DNA of 64,000 nucleotides from contig JADJIS010000003.1 of NCBI GenBank assembly GCA_016706865.1, positions 310,001 through 374,000 of the forward strand. The letters are read 5' to 3'. Positions 29,559-38,217 of this stretch are shown piece after piece (position 1 is the stretch's first letter; every line of letters begins with the position of its first letter). The position numbers and the translations under genes are program-made. The notes beneath the pieces are model-generated. The model did no database searches. It was not told the origin of the DNA and saw only the letters and a program-made list of their open reading frames with translations. The DNA is from Bacteroidota bacterium (GTDB lineage Bacteria; Bacteroidota; Bacteroidia; Chitinophagales; BACL12).

Positions 29559-32500
29559 TTAATTCAATCCCCTGAAATCCACTGGCACCACCTTACTTAT
29601 TCCCATTTCAGGCATAGTAACACCATAAATAATATCCACTTCCGCCATGGTGCGTTTATTATGTGTAACAATAATGAATTGAGATTTATCAGCGAATTTT
29701 CTGATGGTATTATTGAACTTCATGATATTATTGTCATCCAACGGTGCATCTACCTCATCCAGAATACAAAACGGAGCCGGTTTTAATAAATATAATGCGA
29801 ACAATAAACTCATTCCCGTTAATGTTTTTTCACCACCGCTCAATTGATCAATTACCTGTGGTTTTTTTCCTTTTGGTTTTGCTATAATTTCAATTTGTGC
29901 CTCGAGCGGATCATAATCATCTTTTAAAATAAGATCACAATCATCCTCCTCATTAAATAAGGAGCGGAATACCATTTTGAAATTATCTCTGATCTGTATA
30001 AATGCATCATCAAATTTCTTGCGTGCAGTTTCGTCAATTTCCTGTATAGTAGTTAATAAAGATGCTTTTGCACTTAACAGATCATCGCGTTGTGCTTTAA
30101 TAAAATCGTAACGCGTTTTCATTTCCTCATAAGCTTGAATCGCCATTGGATTCACATCTCCATAATTCTCCAATCGTTTTTTGGCAGCATCTACTTTTTC
30201 CTGCAATTCCTCTAAGGTGACATCCACCGGAGGCTCGTTATCCAGAATACTGTCGAGCTCAACCTGAAACTCAACCCACAACCTTTCTTTTGTTGCCGCT
30301 AATTGCACTTTTAGATCATTCAAGCGGTCTTTAATACTTCCTAAGGTATTTTCACTTCCGTCTTTTTTCTTCTGAAGCGCTTTTATTTTATCTTCTGTTT
30401 CAGCAACCTCACCGCGACTTCCGTAATAAGTAGCTTCTTCGCGACTGAGCAATTGTTCCATCACCACTTTTTCATCGTACATTTTTAATAATGCAGTCTG
30501 AATATCTTCTATCTTTTTATGTGTATCTGTAATTTCCTCAATTACTTCATCCAATTGTTTTTTGCTGCTTGTAACAGTTAATATTGCCTCATCTCTACGC
30601 GCTTTTTTATAATTGAGATCCTGTTCAACACTTTGGAATTTATTGAGTTGCTGATGGTATTTAATATTTTCCTGATTGTACTGATTGGAATGCACATTTA
30701 ATTTTTCGGCAACCTCTCTGTAGGCTATCTCCATTTCAAGCAGGTCTTTCTGACGTTCCTCCTTTAATGCGAGTTGTTTTTCATGCGCCTCATTTAATTT
30801 TATACTTTCATCATCTGTCTCCTGAATCTGGCGATTAAATGTTACGCGTTTTTCTTCCATTTGATGCAGCAACTGCTCAATGGATTCAATACGCGCTTTA
30901 GCAGTCATTAATTGCTGAACAACCTTATTTAATTCCTCACGACCTTGCTGAATATCTTTATCGTGTGATGATTGTTGAAGTTCCGATAAGCGGGTTTGTT
31001 TTTCTTTTAAAATTGCACTGATGGCAGTATCTTCTTCCTGGAATTTTTTGATCTCTGCTTCTAATGTTTCCAGCGTTTTTTCACGGCCAATTCTTTTTCC
31101 TTTGAACAAGCCTACAGATCCACCGGTAATTGTTTTACCTGACTTTGCAAATTTTCCCGATTTATGTAATAAATTGATATCCGGATATTCTGAAGATAAT
31201 TTGGCGGAAAGCGTTTCAAAATCCTCATCCCCATTTAATATATATACATTACCCAATAAATGATTTGCAAGAGCAGTATATTTATCATTTACATTTACCA
31301 CATCAAGTGCAGAAATTACTCCGGGAATATTTTTTGCGGAAGAACCATTTTTAAACTCCGAAAGAAGGAAAAAATTCGCACGTCCTTTTTCTTTTGTCGC
31401 TAATTCGTTAATGGCTCCAAGTGCATGTGCCATATTCGGAACAATATAATAATTCAGCCAAGGGTCGAGAAAACTCTCCAGCGCAGTTTTATATTCATCC
31501 TTACAACTCACCACATCCGATAGGAGTGGAGCATCTTTCATACTCGCCACATTCTTCTTCAAAAATTTGATGGATTCAGGAAATCCTTCAAAACTTTCGA
31601 ACATATTTTTTGTGAGGTTGTATTCATTTTTCTTGGCATCGTAACTACGGCGAACATTAATTAATTCGTTGCGCGTTTTTTCTATGTCTTTTTGGATGGA
31701 TGTTATATCCTGTTTAAGGGTATTTTCATCTTTTACAAGATTATCTACAACCAACTGAGCAGCAATTTTATTCTCTTCGTGAGATATCAATTCTTCACGC
31801 AGTGGTTCCAGTTTACTGCCATGAGTGCCTTTATCCGATTCGATATTACCTAATTCGCGATGGTAATTTTCCAATCGCACTTTGTTGATGGCGATCTTTT
31901 TATCTATATCGTATAATTCGCGTTCCGCTGCTTTAAAAATATTTTGTGTGCCTTCTAATTTTTCTCTTGCAACATCATGTTCATTCTTTACTTTCTCCAG
32001 ATCTTCAAGATATTTTTGAAGCGATTGTTTAATTGCATTCAGTTTTTCAACTTCCTCAGCCAGGCGTTGTTCCAGATTTGCAATATCACCTTCTGTAGAT
32101 TGAATATAATTTTCTGCATCGGTAATGGATTTTATCAGACTTATTTGTTTTTCATCCAAAAATTTGATGCGTTCTTTGCTGATATTGCCTTCATTTTCTT
32201 TTGTATGGATCTCGTTGGTAACTAAATTGAGATCTTTCTGCAATTTACTCAGTGCTTGTTCTTTATCGATGAGTGCAGTTTTTTTATCTGCAATACTCGC
32301 CTCCAAAGCATTTATCTCTGATTCAATTTGCAGTTTAGTATCACTTTCGAATGTTTGCTGATTGCTTAACTGCTTATAAATATCTTTATGCGATTGTAAG
32401 GTTAATACAGCGAGATCGATGCTGTTTAATTTATAATCAGCCTTTAATTTTTGATGGCGTTGTGCGCGTTTTGCTTGTTTTTCAAGTTCTTTTAAATTGT

Positions 32501-33098
32501 TTTCTATTTCAAATAAAAGATCTTCCACACGATCGAGATCGAGTTGGGTTGCACTTAATTTATTGAGTGTTTCTTTTTTGCGCGCTTTATATTTTGAGAT
32601 CCCTGCGGCCTGTTCAAATAATCTTCTTCTGGAATTATCCTTATCGTGAAGAATATCATCCAACATACCCAATTCTATAATGGAATAAGAATCCGTGCTG
32701 ATACCGGTATCTAAAAAGAGACTATGAATATCCTTTAATCGGCAGGTAACACCATTAATACGGTATTCACTTTCGCCGGTTTTAAAGTAATGTCTGGAAA
32801 CGGTAACCGTAGAAAACTCCGTTGCGAGCAGGTTTCGGGTATTTTCAAAAGTGAGGCTCACCTCTGCCATCCCCGACGATTTACGGTTCTTGGTCCCGTT
32901 AAAAATGAGGTTTTCCATTCTCTCTGTTCTTAGTGCAGTAGGCTTTTGTTCCCCCAACACCCAGCGGATGGCATCCACAACGTTTGACTTACCGCAGCCG
33001 TTAGGGCCAACAACGCCGGTGATGTTCTCATTAAAATGGAGCACAGTCTTATCTGCAAAACTCTTGAATCCCTTAATTTCCAGTGTACTTAGTTTCAT
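29559..33098 (-). CDS. smc: Chromosome segregation protein SMC
   Basis: SMC forms dimers that organise and segregate the chromosome with ScpA/ScpB. The 1179-residue product from ATG at 33098 begins MKLSTLEIKGFKSFADKT. A longer open frame to 33146 adds 16 residues unlike the family, so the start is set at 33098. Visible: Walker A GPNGCGKSNVVDAIRWVLGE, long coiled coils at ~165-500 and ~670-990, a hinge at ~510-660 (FEGFPESIKFLKKN..GKTITGGSVGLFKGKRIG), signature LSGGEKTLTGMSLLFALYLL, and Walker B FCILDEVDAPLDDNN. The gene is intact, unlike long genes in the first 9 kb. ScpA/ScpB genes are not in the window. Confidence 0.97.
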   Translation of the reverse strand: MKLSTLEIKGFKSFADKTVLHFNENITGVVGPNGCGKSNVVDAIRWVLGEQKPTALRTERMENLIFNGTKNRKSSGMAEVSLTFENTRNLLATEFSTVTVSRHYFKTGESEYRINGVTCRLKDIHSLFLDTGISTDSYSIIELGMLDDILHDKDNSRRRLFEQAAGISKYKARKKETLNKLSATQLDLDRVEDLLFEIENNLKELEKQAKRAQRHQKLKADYKLNSIDLAVLTLQSHKDIYKQLSNQQTFESDTKLQIESEINALEASIADKKTALIDKEQALSKLQKDLNLVTNEIHTKENEGNISKERIKFLDEKQISLIKSITDAENYIQSTEGDIANLEQRLAEEVEKLNAIKQSLQKYLEDLEKVKNEHDVAREKLEGTQNIFKAAERELYDIDKKIAINKVRLENYHRELGNIESDKGTHGSKLEPLREELISHEENKIAAQLVVDNLVKDENTLKQDITSIQKDIEKTRNELINVRRSYDAKKNEYNLTKNMFESFEGFPESIKFLKKNVASMKDAPLLSDVVSCKDEYKTALESFLDPWLNYYIVPNMAHALGAINELATKEKGRANFFLLSEFKNGSSAKNIPGVISALDVVNVNDKYTALANHLLGNVYILNGDEDFETLSAKLSSEYPDINLLHKSGKFAKSGKTITGGSVGLFKGKRIGREKTLETLEAEIKKFQEEDTAISAILKEKQTRLSELQQSSHDKDIQQGREELNKVVQQLMTAKARIESIEQLLHQMEEKRVTFNRQIQETDDESIKLNEAHEKQLALKEERQKDLLEMEIAYREVAEKLNVHSNQYNQENIKYHQQLNKFQSVEQDLNYKKARRDEAILTVTSSKKQLDEVIEEITDTHKKIEDIQTALLKMYDEKVVMEQLLSREEATYYGSRGEVAETEDKIKALQKKKDGSENTLGSIKDRLNDLKVQLAATKERLWVEFQVELDSILDNEPPVDVTLEELQEKVDAAKKRLENYGDVNPMAIQAYEEMKTRYDFIKAQRDDLLSAKASLLTTIQEIDETARKKFDDAFIQIRDNFKMVFRSLFNEEDDCDLILKDDYDPLEAQIEIIAKPKGKKPQVIDQLSGGEKTLTGMSLLFALYLLKPAPFCILDEVDAPLDDNNIMKFNNTIRKFADKSQFIIVTHNKRTMAEVDIIYGVTMPEMGISKVVPVDFRGLN

Positions 33099-33260
33099 AA
33101 TCTTATCCTGAGATACAAAGTAAACGAACGCATTCGCCATCCTCAAAAATGCGCCGAAATTAAAATCAACAATCGTGGATAACTTATGTTTGAAGGAATG
33201 AAAGAATTAAGGAATGAAGGAATGAAAGAAGGAAGGAATGAAAGAAGGAAGGAATGAATG

Positions 33261-33390
33261 CCCTCGACCTACCAGGTTTTTTTTTAACCTGTTAGGTCTG
33301 AGGGAAGGGGGAGGAGAATTAAAAATGAAGGAATGAAGGAATGAATTCCCTCAACCTACAAGGTTTTTTTTAACCTGGTAGGTCTGAGGG
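33261..33390. repeat. CCCTC..GAGGG hairpin element, two copies
   Basis: Copy A is 33261-33304 and copy B is 33348-33390. Each has left arm CCCTC(G/A)ACCTAC(C/A)AGGTT, a T-run loop, and right arm AACCTG(G/T)TAGGTCTGAGGG. AAGGGGG and tracts of GGAATGAA repeats lie between them. A third, degraded version is at 33435-33480, and an intact copy is at 55883-55925. Confidence 0.88.
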
Positions 33391-33434
33391 AAGGGGGAAT
33401 TAAAATTAAGAATGAAAGAATGAAGCAATGAACG

Positions 33435-33480
33435 CCTTCAACCTGCCAGGTTTCGGCCACCTCTACCTCACAGGTTTGAG
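33435..33480. repeat. Degenerate CCCTC..GAGGG hairpin copy
   Basis: CTTCAACCTGCCAGGTTT and CCTCACAGGTTTGAG keep parts of the arms of the element at 33261-33390, but the right arm no longer pairs well. Confidence 0.55.
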
Positions 33481-33554
33481 AAACCATTGCGTTCTTTGGA
33501 GGAATGAAAATTTCAGCAACCCTTACAAAAATGAATCGTTAACTTAGACAAATT

Positions 33555-33610
33555 CCGAAATAATCATAATAATTTCGGAATCAAATCCGAAAATATTATG
33601 ATTATTTCGG
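33555..33610. repeat. 25-bp inverted repeat, one mismatch
   Basis: Arms at 33555-33579 and 33586-33610 differ at one position and are separated by ATCAAA. Each arm is itself bounded by CCGAAAT/ATTTCGG or a close variant, so it can also fold alone. A partial further repeat (TTATATTCCG) follows. No gene is near enough on either side to make it a simple terminator. Confidence 0.8.
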
Positions 33611-33674
33611 ATTATATTCCGATAAAGAATTTCAATTAACTAAAATGGAAATTGGTTACCACCTGATAGTAAGG

Positions 33675-33846
33675 TTCTCCTCCAAATCCGCAGCATTCCT
33701 CACCGGTATAATTGATTTTTTATTTGTGTGAGTAGACACTGTAGGGACACTTTTTAGACCGATGATTTTCCTCCGAACCCACAAGAGTCCCTCACGGGTT
33801 TAATTGATTTTTTATTTGTGTGAGTAGACACTGTGTGGACACTTTT
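33675..33846. repeat. Tandem duplication of an ~81-bp unit
   Basis: Units at 33675-33755 and 33766-33846 share CTCCNAANCC..C, then TNCCTCAC and, nearly unbroken, AATTGATTTTTTATTTGTGT followed by GAGTAGACACTGT and GGACACTTTT. The period is about 91 bp. Divergence is mostly in the left half. I see no coding sense in either unit. Confidence 0.8.
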
Positions 33847-33880
33847 ACGGGTGGTAAAATTTGCTATCAACTCAGAATCC

Positions 33881-33975
33881 CCTTTTTTAACCTTACCACA
33901 ACCTTTCTTCCTTCCCTTTATTTCCTTCCACTCCTTCCTTCCTTAAACCTTCGAATCTTCTCCCTTCGAATCTTT
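33881..33975. repeat. Pyrimidine-rich dispersed element, copy 2
   Basis: Same order of motifs as 4771-4856: CCTTTTTTAACCTTA, CCTTCC tracts, TTAAACCTTCGAATCTTCTC, CCTTCGAATCTT. It ends 15 bases before the ATG of the membrane-protein gene at 33991, so it forms that gene's leader. Confidence 0.75.
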
Positions 33976-33990
33976 TATTATCTTTGTGCT

Positions 33991-34497
33991 ATGCCCGATT
34001 TTGTAGGAACCATATTGATGTTGCTGTTTTGGATATTCATTGTGAATGGGATAGCCAAATTCTTTAAAAAAGCTGTTGGTAACGCCAATAAGGATAAAAC
34101 TACACCACAGGCTAAGCCACAACAAAAGAACACTACTTTTCAGGACATCTTTAAGGAATTACAGAAAAAGGCTGAGGAAGCCAGGGCAAAACAAAACATG
34201 CCTCCTTATGCCAAACCGGAGGTGAAAGAAGTTTCTTACGAAAAAACCAATCGTCCGCCGCAGCAGGAAGTGTATACAACTAAGGAAGCTATTCCGGAAA
34301 AAGCAAAAAGATCAGATATAGAATTTGATAAATTTGTTGAGGAACAACGCAAAAAAGAGCACGACGCAGAACAACGCAACTTATATAAAAAGGCTTATCG
34401 TATCACTACCGACGATGAGCAGGATGTAATTCCATTTGAAATAGATCTTAAAAATGCAATTATTGGTGCTATGATACTGGAGCGTCCTTATTCATAA
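33991..34497 (+). CDS. Small single-pass membrane protein, DUF-type hypothetical
   Basis: 168 residues from ATG at 33991 (MPDFVGTILMLLFWIFIVNG). The frame stays open upstream to 33820, but only through repeat DNA, so the short start is preferred. One N-terminal TM helix (~4-22) is followed by a charged, Lys/Gln/Pro-rich cytosolic part with a helical segment (FQDIFKELQKKAEEARAKQ). A conserved-looking C-terminus follows (FEIDLKNAIIGAMILERPY). Proteins of this build occur in Bacteroidota with unknown role. The last 10 bases overlap the convergent aspartate kinase stop. Confidence 0.75.
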   Translation: MPDFVGTILMLLFWIFIVNGIAKFFKKAVGNANKDKTTPQAKPQQKNTTFQDIFKELQKKAEEARAKQNMPPYAKPEVKEVSYEKTNRPPQQEVYTTKEAIPEKAKRSDIEFDKFVEEQRKKEHDAEQRNLYKKAYRITTDDEQDVIPFEIDLKNAIIGAMILERPYS

Positions 34498-35735
34498 AGG
34501 AACTGCACTGTGCTTCTGGTTTGTTGTTCGAGTACTACCTTTTTATTTTCTGTAAGTTTTAACAAGATATGCGCATTGTAATGCCGAACGGTGAGTAATT
34601 CAAGATCGTCATTTTCCTTTAATGCAACATCGCTGTAAAATTCTTTTAATTCATTAATTACCGGTTCAATAATATATTTATTATGATCAACAACTATGGA
34701 CACCGATTGTGCTGCGATCTGTATAACATTTATCTTCAATTTGTGTTTCATGAAAATGGAATAAATATTTGCCATTTGCATTTCACCAACAAACGAGGTA
34801 AGTGATGGAACAATGGAAATCAGAGTCTGATTTTTTTTATACATTACAACAGGGGGATAATCAATATATTTATCATTTGTTTGAATAACAGTTCCCTGTA
34901 AATCGGGATCGAGAAATGATTTTACGTAAAGCGGAATTAATTTCTGCTGTAAAGGCTGAATTGTTTTCGGATGTATTACTGATGCTCCGTAATAGGTCAT
35001 TTCTATCGCCTCATAATAAGTGAGTTCCGGAACTTTAATTGCATCGGGAAATAATTTCGGATCGGCATTTAATACACCGGGAACATCCTTCCATATCCAT
35101 AAACCTTCAGCATCTAAAATATGTGCGAAAATTGCACCTGTATAATCTGAACCTTCTCTTCCTAAAGTAGTGGTAAAATCAAAATTAGATCGGCCCAAAA
35201 AACCTTGTGTTACAATATGCGAATCTATTAATTTTTCCGGAATGGAATTAATTATCTGTGCAGAAGTTATTTCCCAGTCGACAGACGCAGCTCTCCAGCT
35301 ATCATCCGTTTTAATCAGATCACGAACATCCACCCATTCATTTATCAGAGAAACTGAATTTAAATAGGTACTTAAAATAGAGGAGGAGATGAGTTCACCA
35401 ATACTCACTATCTGATCGTAATAAAGAGGAAAACTTAAATGTTTATTTGCCTCTGAATTTTGAATGATGAGGTCGATAAAATATTCCAGTTTCACCCGAA
35501 TATTAAGATCGTTAATAATAGTTTGATGGTAATCGCGCAACGATTCTATTTCTTTGGAAATATCTTCCCCATCAAAACATTTTTGAGTTATAACCTCCAA
35601 GGCATTTGTCATTTTGCCCATTGCCGAAACAATGATCACAATATTTTCTTCCGGAAAGCGCCGTATAATAGAGGCTACATTTCTCACCGATTCGGCATCT
35701 TTAACTGATGCACCGCCAAATTTGAAGATCTTCAT
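34488..35735 (-). CDS. lysC: Aspartate kinase
   Basis: Phosphorylates L-aspartate, the first step toward Lys, Thr and Met. The 415-residue monofunctional enzyme from ATG at 35735 starts MKIFKFGGASVKDAESVRNV (the KFGGxS kinase motif). It has FTTTLGREGSDYTGAIFAHI, and C-terminal ACT-like regulatory domains (LISIVPSLTSFVGEMQMANIYSIF; INVIQIAAQSVSIVVD). The frame extends 45 codons further upstream to 35870 through GGACATA/TGACATA heptamers, encoding MSYVLCH-like repeats; I treat these as noncoding. Only 19 bases separate the repeat array from the start codon. Confidence 0.93.
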   Translation of the reverse strand: MKIFKFGGASVKDAESVRNVASIIRRFPEENIVIIVSAMGKMTNALEVITQKCFDGEDISKEIESLRDYHQTIINDLNIRVKLEYFIDLIIQNSEANKHLSFPLYYDQIVSIGELISSSILSTYLNSVSLINEWVDVRDLIKTDDSWRAASVDWEITSAQIINSIPEKLIDSHIVTQGFLGRSNFDFTTTLGREGSDYTGAIFAHILDAEGLWIWKDVPGVLNADPKLFPDAIKVPELTYYEAIEMTYYGASVIHPKTIQPLQQKLIPLYVKSFLDPDLQGTVIQTNDKYIDYPPVVMYKKNQTLISIVPSLTSFVGEMQMANIYSIFMKHKLKINVIQIAAQSVSIVVDHNKYIIEPVINELKEFYSDVALKENDDLELLTVRHYNAHILLKLTENKKVVLEQQTRSTVQFLYE

Positions 35736-35754
35736 TTGCGCAAAGATAAGGAAA

Positions 35755-35852
35755 GGACGTAGGACATATGACATAGGACATATGACATAGGACATATGAC
35801 ATAGGACATATGACATATGACAAAGGACATATGACATAGGACATAGGATATA
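35755..35852. repeat. Heptamer array GGACATA/TGACATA, 14 units, upstream of lysC
   Basis: Fourteen contiguous 7-bp units, mostly alternating GGACATA and TGACATA, with GGACGTA, TGACAAA and GGATATA variants. The minus-strand frame is open across it and in phase with lysC. A change of one or two units would break that phase. Confidence 0.95.
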
Positions 35853-35985
35853 GAACTCGACAAAGGACATTGGAAATAGGAAGTAGGAAATAGGAAATAG
35901 GAAAACATTGACATAGGAAGAAGGTAGTAGATCTAAGAAAACAAAATGCAGACAATTGATAGTTTTGCAAAAATTTCAGATGATA

Positions 35986-36050
35986 GTGAGGCTCTCGCTC
36001 CCAGCGAGGGTCTCACTAACGGTACAGATCAAAAATATCGCAAGAAATTT
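35986..36050 (+). repeat. Dispersed two-hairpin element, copy 3
   Basis: A hairpin with arms 35986-35999 and 36003-36016 and loop CCC is preceded by TTTCAGATGATA. Second hairpin 36033-36050: AAATATC, loop GCAA, GAAATTT, with one mispair. TTTAAACTCC(TTT) follows, as in the inverted copy near 45473. Confidence 0.85.
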
Positions 36051-36158
36051 AAACTCCTTTTAGACACCGTGGTTTTAGCGAAGGCGGCTTTCACCTTTCT
36101 CTTTTTTTTCAATAGACAAGTGATCACTATCAATTTGAAATAGAAACCCGGCTGTTTA

Positions 36159-36193
36159 ATTCTCCATTCTCAACTCTCCATTCTCCATTCATT
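36159..36193. repeat. ATTCTCC heptamers
   Basis: Five 7-bp units: ATTCTCC, ATTCTCA, ACTCTCC, ATTCTCC, ATTCATT. They abut the 3' end of the GNAT gene at 36203. Confidence 0.8.
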
Positions 36194-36202
36194 TTTGGCT
36201 GT

Positions 36203-36661
36203 TTAATTGTCAATTGTCAATTTACAAGTAACCCACCCATCCATAAACTCCGCATTATATTTTTTATAAAAATTAATTGCAGGTTCGTTCCAGTCGAGCA
36301 CCTGCCATTTAAGAATGGTTTTATTTTCTTTTGTAATATTTATCATTTCATCAAACAGCAATATGCCAATTCCTTTTCCTCTGTAATTTTCTGTAACAAC
36401 AAAATCTTCGAGCCACAGGTATCTTCCTTTCCACGAGGAATATGCATAATAATACAATGCCATACCAATGATCTTATTTTCATTCAGATCCAGGTCTTCT
36501 GCAACTATTGCCTCGAAATAATTTGCTGCAAGATCTTTTTCATAAGTTTCAGCAGTAGTTTTTACTTCGGCAGGTAATTTTTCAAATTCAGCAAGCTGTT
36601 TAACAAGTTCATACACTGCTTTCATATCGGAGATGGTTGCTTTGCGAAGTTGGATATTCAT
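36203..36661 (-). CDS. GNAT family N-acetyltransferase
   Basis: 152 residues from ATG at 36661 (MNIQLRKATISDMKAVYELV). An upstream in-frame extension to 36763 runs through a palindromic element and is rejected. GNAT features: LWLEDFVVTENYRGKGIGILLFDEMI (acetyl-CoA loop RGKGIG) and LDWNEPAINFYKKYNAEFMDGW. The sequence resembles the spermidine/diamine acetyltransferase-like (SSAT2) group, where FYKKYNAE-type C-termini are common; the substrate is not proven. It is a single gene. Confidence 0.88.
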   Translation of the reverse strand: MNIQLRKATISDMKAVYELVKQLAEFEKLPAEVKTTAETYEKDLAANYFEAIVAEDLDLNENKIIGMALYYYAYSSWKGRYLWLEDFVVTENYRGKGIGILLFDEMINITKENKTILKWQVLDWNEPAINFYKKYNAEFMDGWVTCKLTIDN

Positions 36662-36730
36662 TGTATAAAGATAGGGGGAATAGAGAATTGATAATTGAAA
36701 ATGTGCAATAAACTGAAAATCGGGGTCACG

Positions 36731-36798
36731 GTTGTTGAAAATTGCATTTTTGTAGCGTCGCAAAATTTTGCGACGCTACAATAATGCAATTTTCAACC
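36731..36798. repeat. Palindromic element with a perfect 30-bp core
   Basis: The core 36751-36780 is a perfect palindrome: TGTAGCGTCGCAAAA followed directly by its reverse complement, with no spacer. Outside it, TTGAAAATTGCATT on the left pairs with AATGCAATTTTCAA on the right with small offsets. It lies upstream of the minus-strand GNAT gene and has no T-run of a typical terminator. Confidence 0.92.
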
Positions 36799-37043
36799 GG
36801 GAACGTAGAACCAGAATCAGTCACAGTCGCAGTCACGCAGTCTCCCGGCAGCCAATTAAATATCCAATAACAATCAAAAAATATAAAACTTCAATCGGAT
36901 TGACATCCCGGGAGATTATCCTTCGTATTGAAACTGCAATATCGAATAAAGAACAAAGAATAAAGAACCCGTCAGTGGCCGGGCAGGCATTAAACGGGTC
37001 TCAACCCTGAAACTATGTCAAACCATGAAACTTTAAGTAACCC

Positions 37044-37157
37044 TGAACCCAGAACCCAGAACTCAGAACCCCGAACCCAGAACTCAGAACTCAGAACCCC
37101 GAACTCAGAACTGAAACAAGTAGTGATCGACGAAGGAGATCTACTACATGTCAGAAC
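37044..37157. repeat. AGAACNN heptamers plus core element, copy 2, upstream of fbp
   Basis: Ten 7-bp units at 37044-37113 (AGAACNN with TGAAC and CGAAC variants) are followed by the core TAGTGATCGACGAAGGAGAT and CTACTACATGTCAGAAC (37121-37157). The core matches 21272-21308 except for one A/C difference. It sits 45-80 bases before the fbp start codon. Confidence 0.9.
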
Positions 37158-37201
37158 TTCACTGCTTTATCATTACCTTTGCGTTAACAACCATTCTGTA
37201 T

Positions 37202-38215
37202 ATGAAGGTAAAAACCCTGGGCGAATTTATAATTGAGAGACAAAGCGATTTTCCATTTGCTACCGGAGAGCTCACGAGACTGCTTGCCGATCTGAGCATT
37301 GCGGGTAAAATAGTGAATAGAGAAGTGAATAAAGCTGGACTTGTTGATATTTTGGGAGCGGAAACCAGCGAGAATATGAGTGGCGAAACGCAGCAAAAGC
37401 TGGACATGTATGCCAACAAACAATTTATGAATGCCTTGATGGCGGGAGGAGAGGTGTGTGGATTTGCAAGTGAGGAAGAAGATAATTTTATCAGTTTTGA
37501 TGGTGCAATTTCGTCTTCAGGAAAATATGTGGTGCTAATTGATCCATTGGATGGCTCCGGAAATATAGATGTGAATGTCTCAATAGGAACAATATTTTCA
37601 ATTTTCCGTCGCCTGAGTCTCAGTGGTGGCGCTACTTTGGAAGATTTTTTACAAAAGGGAACAGAACAGGTTGCAGCCGGATATATTATTTACGGTTCTT
37701 CCACAATGATGGTTTATACAACCGGAAATGGCGTTAACGGATTTACCCTGGATCCATCCATTGGCGAATTTTGTTTATCACATCCCGATATTACCATACC
37801 GAATAAGGGCATTATCTATTCGATAAATGAAGGAAATTATGTTCATTTTCCCGAAGGAGTAAAACGATATATAAAATATACTCAGGAGGAGGATGATAAA
37901 ACAAATCGTCCCTATACTTCGCGTTACATTGGTTCTTTAGTGGCTGATTTTCATAGAAATATGTTAAAAGGTGGGGTATATCTTTATCCTGAAACTGCTA
38001 AATCGCCAAAGGGTAAATTGCGACTATTATACGAATGTAATCCCCTTGCTTTTATTGCAGAGCAGGCAGGTGGATCTGCTTCTAATGGAAAAAGGCGAAT
38101 TCTTGATATTGATCCGAAGGAATTACACCAAAAAACTCCACTTTATATTGGTTCTTCGGCTATGGTGGATAAAATAAAGGAATTTTTGGAAAGACATATT
38201 GAAGTTGGGGCCTGA
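37202..38215 (+). CDS. fbp: Fructose-1,6-bisphosphatase, class 1
   Basis: Hydrolyses fructose 1,6-bisphosphate in gluconeogenesis. The 337-residue protein from ATG at 37202 opens MKVKTLGEFIIERQSDFPFATGELTRLL. It contains the metal-binding/catalytic VVLIDPLDGSGNIDVNVSIGTIFSIF, later GYIIYGSSTMMVYTTGNGVNGFTLD, and RYIGSLVADFHRNMLKGGVYLYP with a substrate-binding Arg/Tyr region. The frame remains open to 37148 within the repeat core, but family comparison favours the shorter start. The leader contains the repeated core element. It converges with rnhA two bases after its stop. Confidence 0.95.
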   Translation: MKVKTLGEFIIERQSDFPFATGELTRLLADLSIAGKIVNREVNKAGLVDILGAETSENMSGETQQKLDMYANKQFMNALMAGGEVCGFASEEEDNFISFDGAISSSGKYVVLIDPLDGSGNIDVNVSIGTIFSIFRRLSLSGGATLEDFLQKGTEQVAAGYIIYGSSTMMVYTTGNGVNGFTLDPSIGEFCLSHPDITIPNKGIIYSINEGNYVHFPEGVKRYIKYTQEEDDKTNRPYTSRYIGSLVADFHRNMLKGGVYLYPETAKSPKGKLRLLYECNPLAFIAEQAGGSASNGKRRILDIDPKELHQKTPLYIGSSAMVDKIKEFLERHIEVGA

Positions 38216-38217
38216 GA

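Noticed and set aside
33099..33146. Sixteen-codon N-terminal extension of SMC
   Set aside because: Bacterial SMC begins a few residues before the conserved strand KLSTLEIKGFKSF; the extension has no family support.
33820..33990. 57-codon N-terminal extension of the small membrane protein
   Set aside because: It lies within the tandem duplication and pyrimidine-rich element; the ATG at 33991 starts directly with the TM helix.
35701..35970. Overlapping frames with MSYVICP repeats upstream of lysC
   Set aside because: They are translations of the GGACATA heptamers in other frames.
37015..37236. 73-codon frame with PEPRTQNSE repeats before fbp
   Set aside because: It is encoded by the AGAACNN heptamers and core element; there is no independent evidence of translation.
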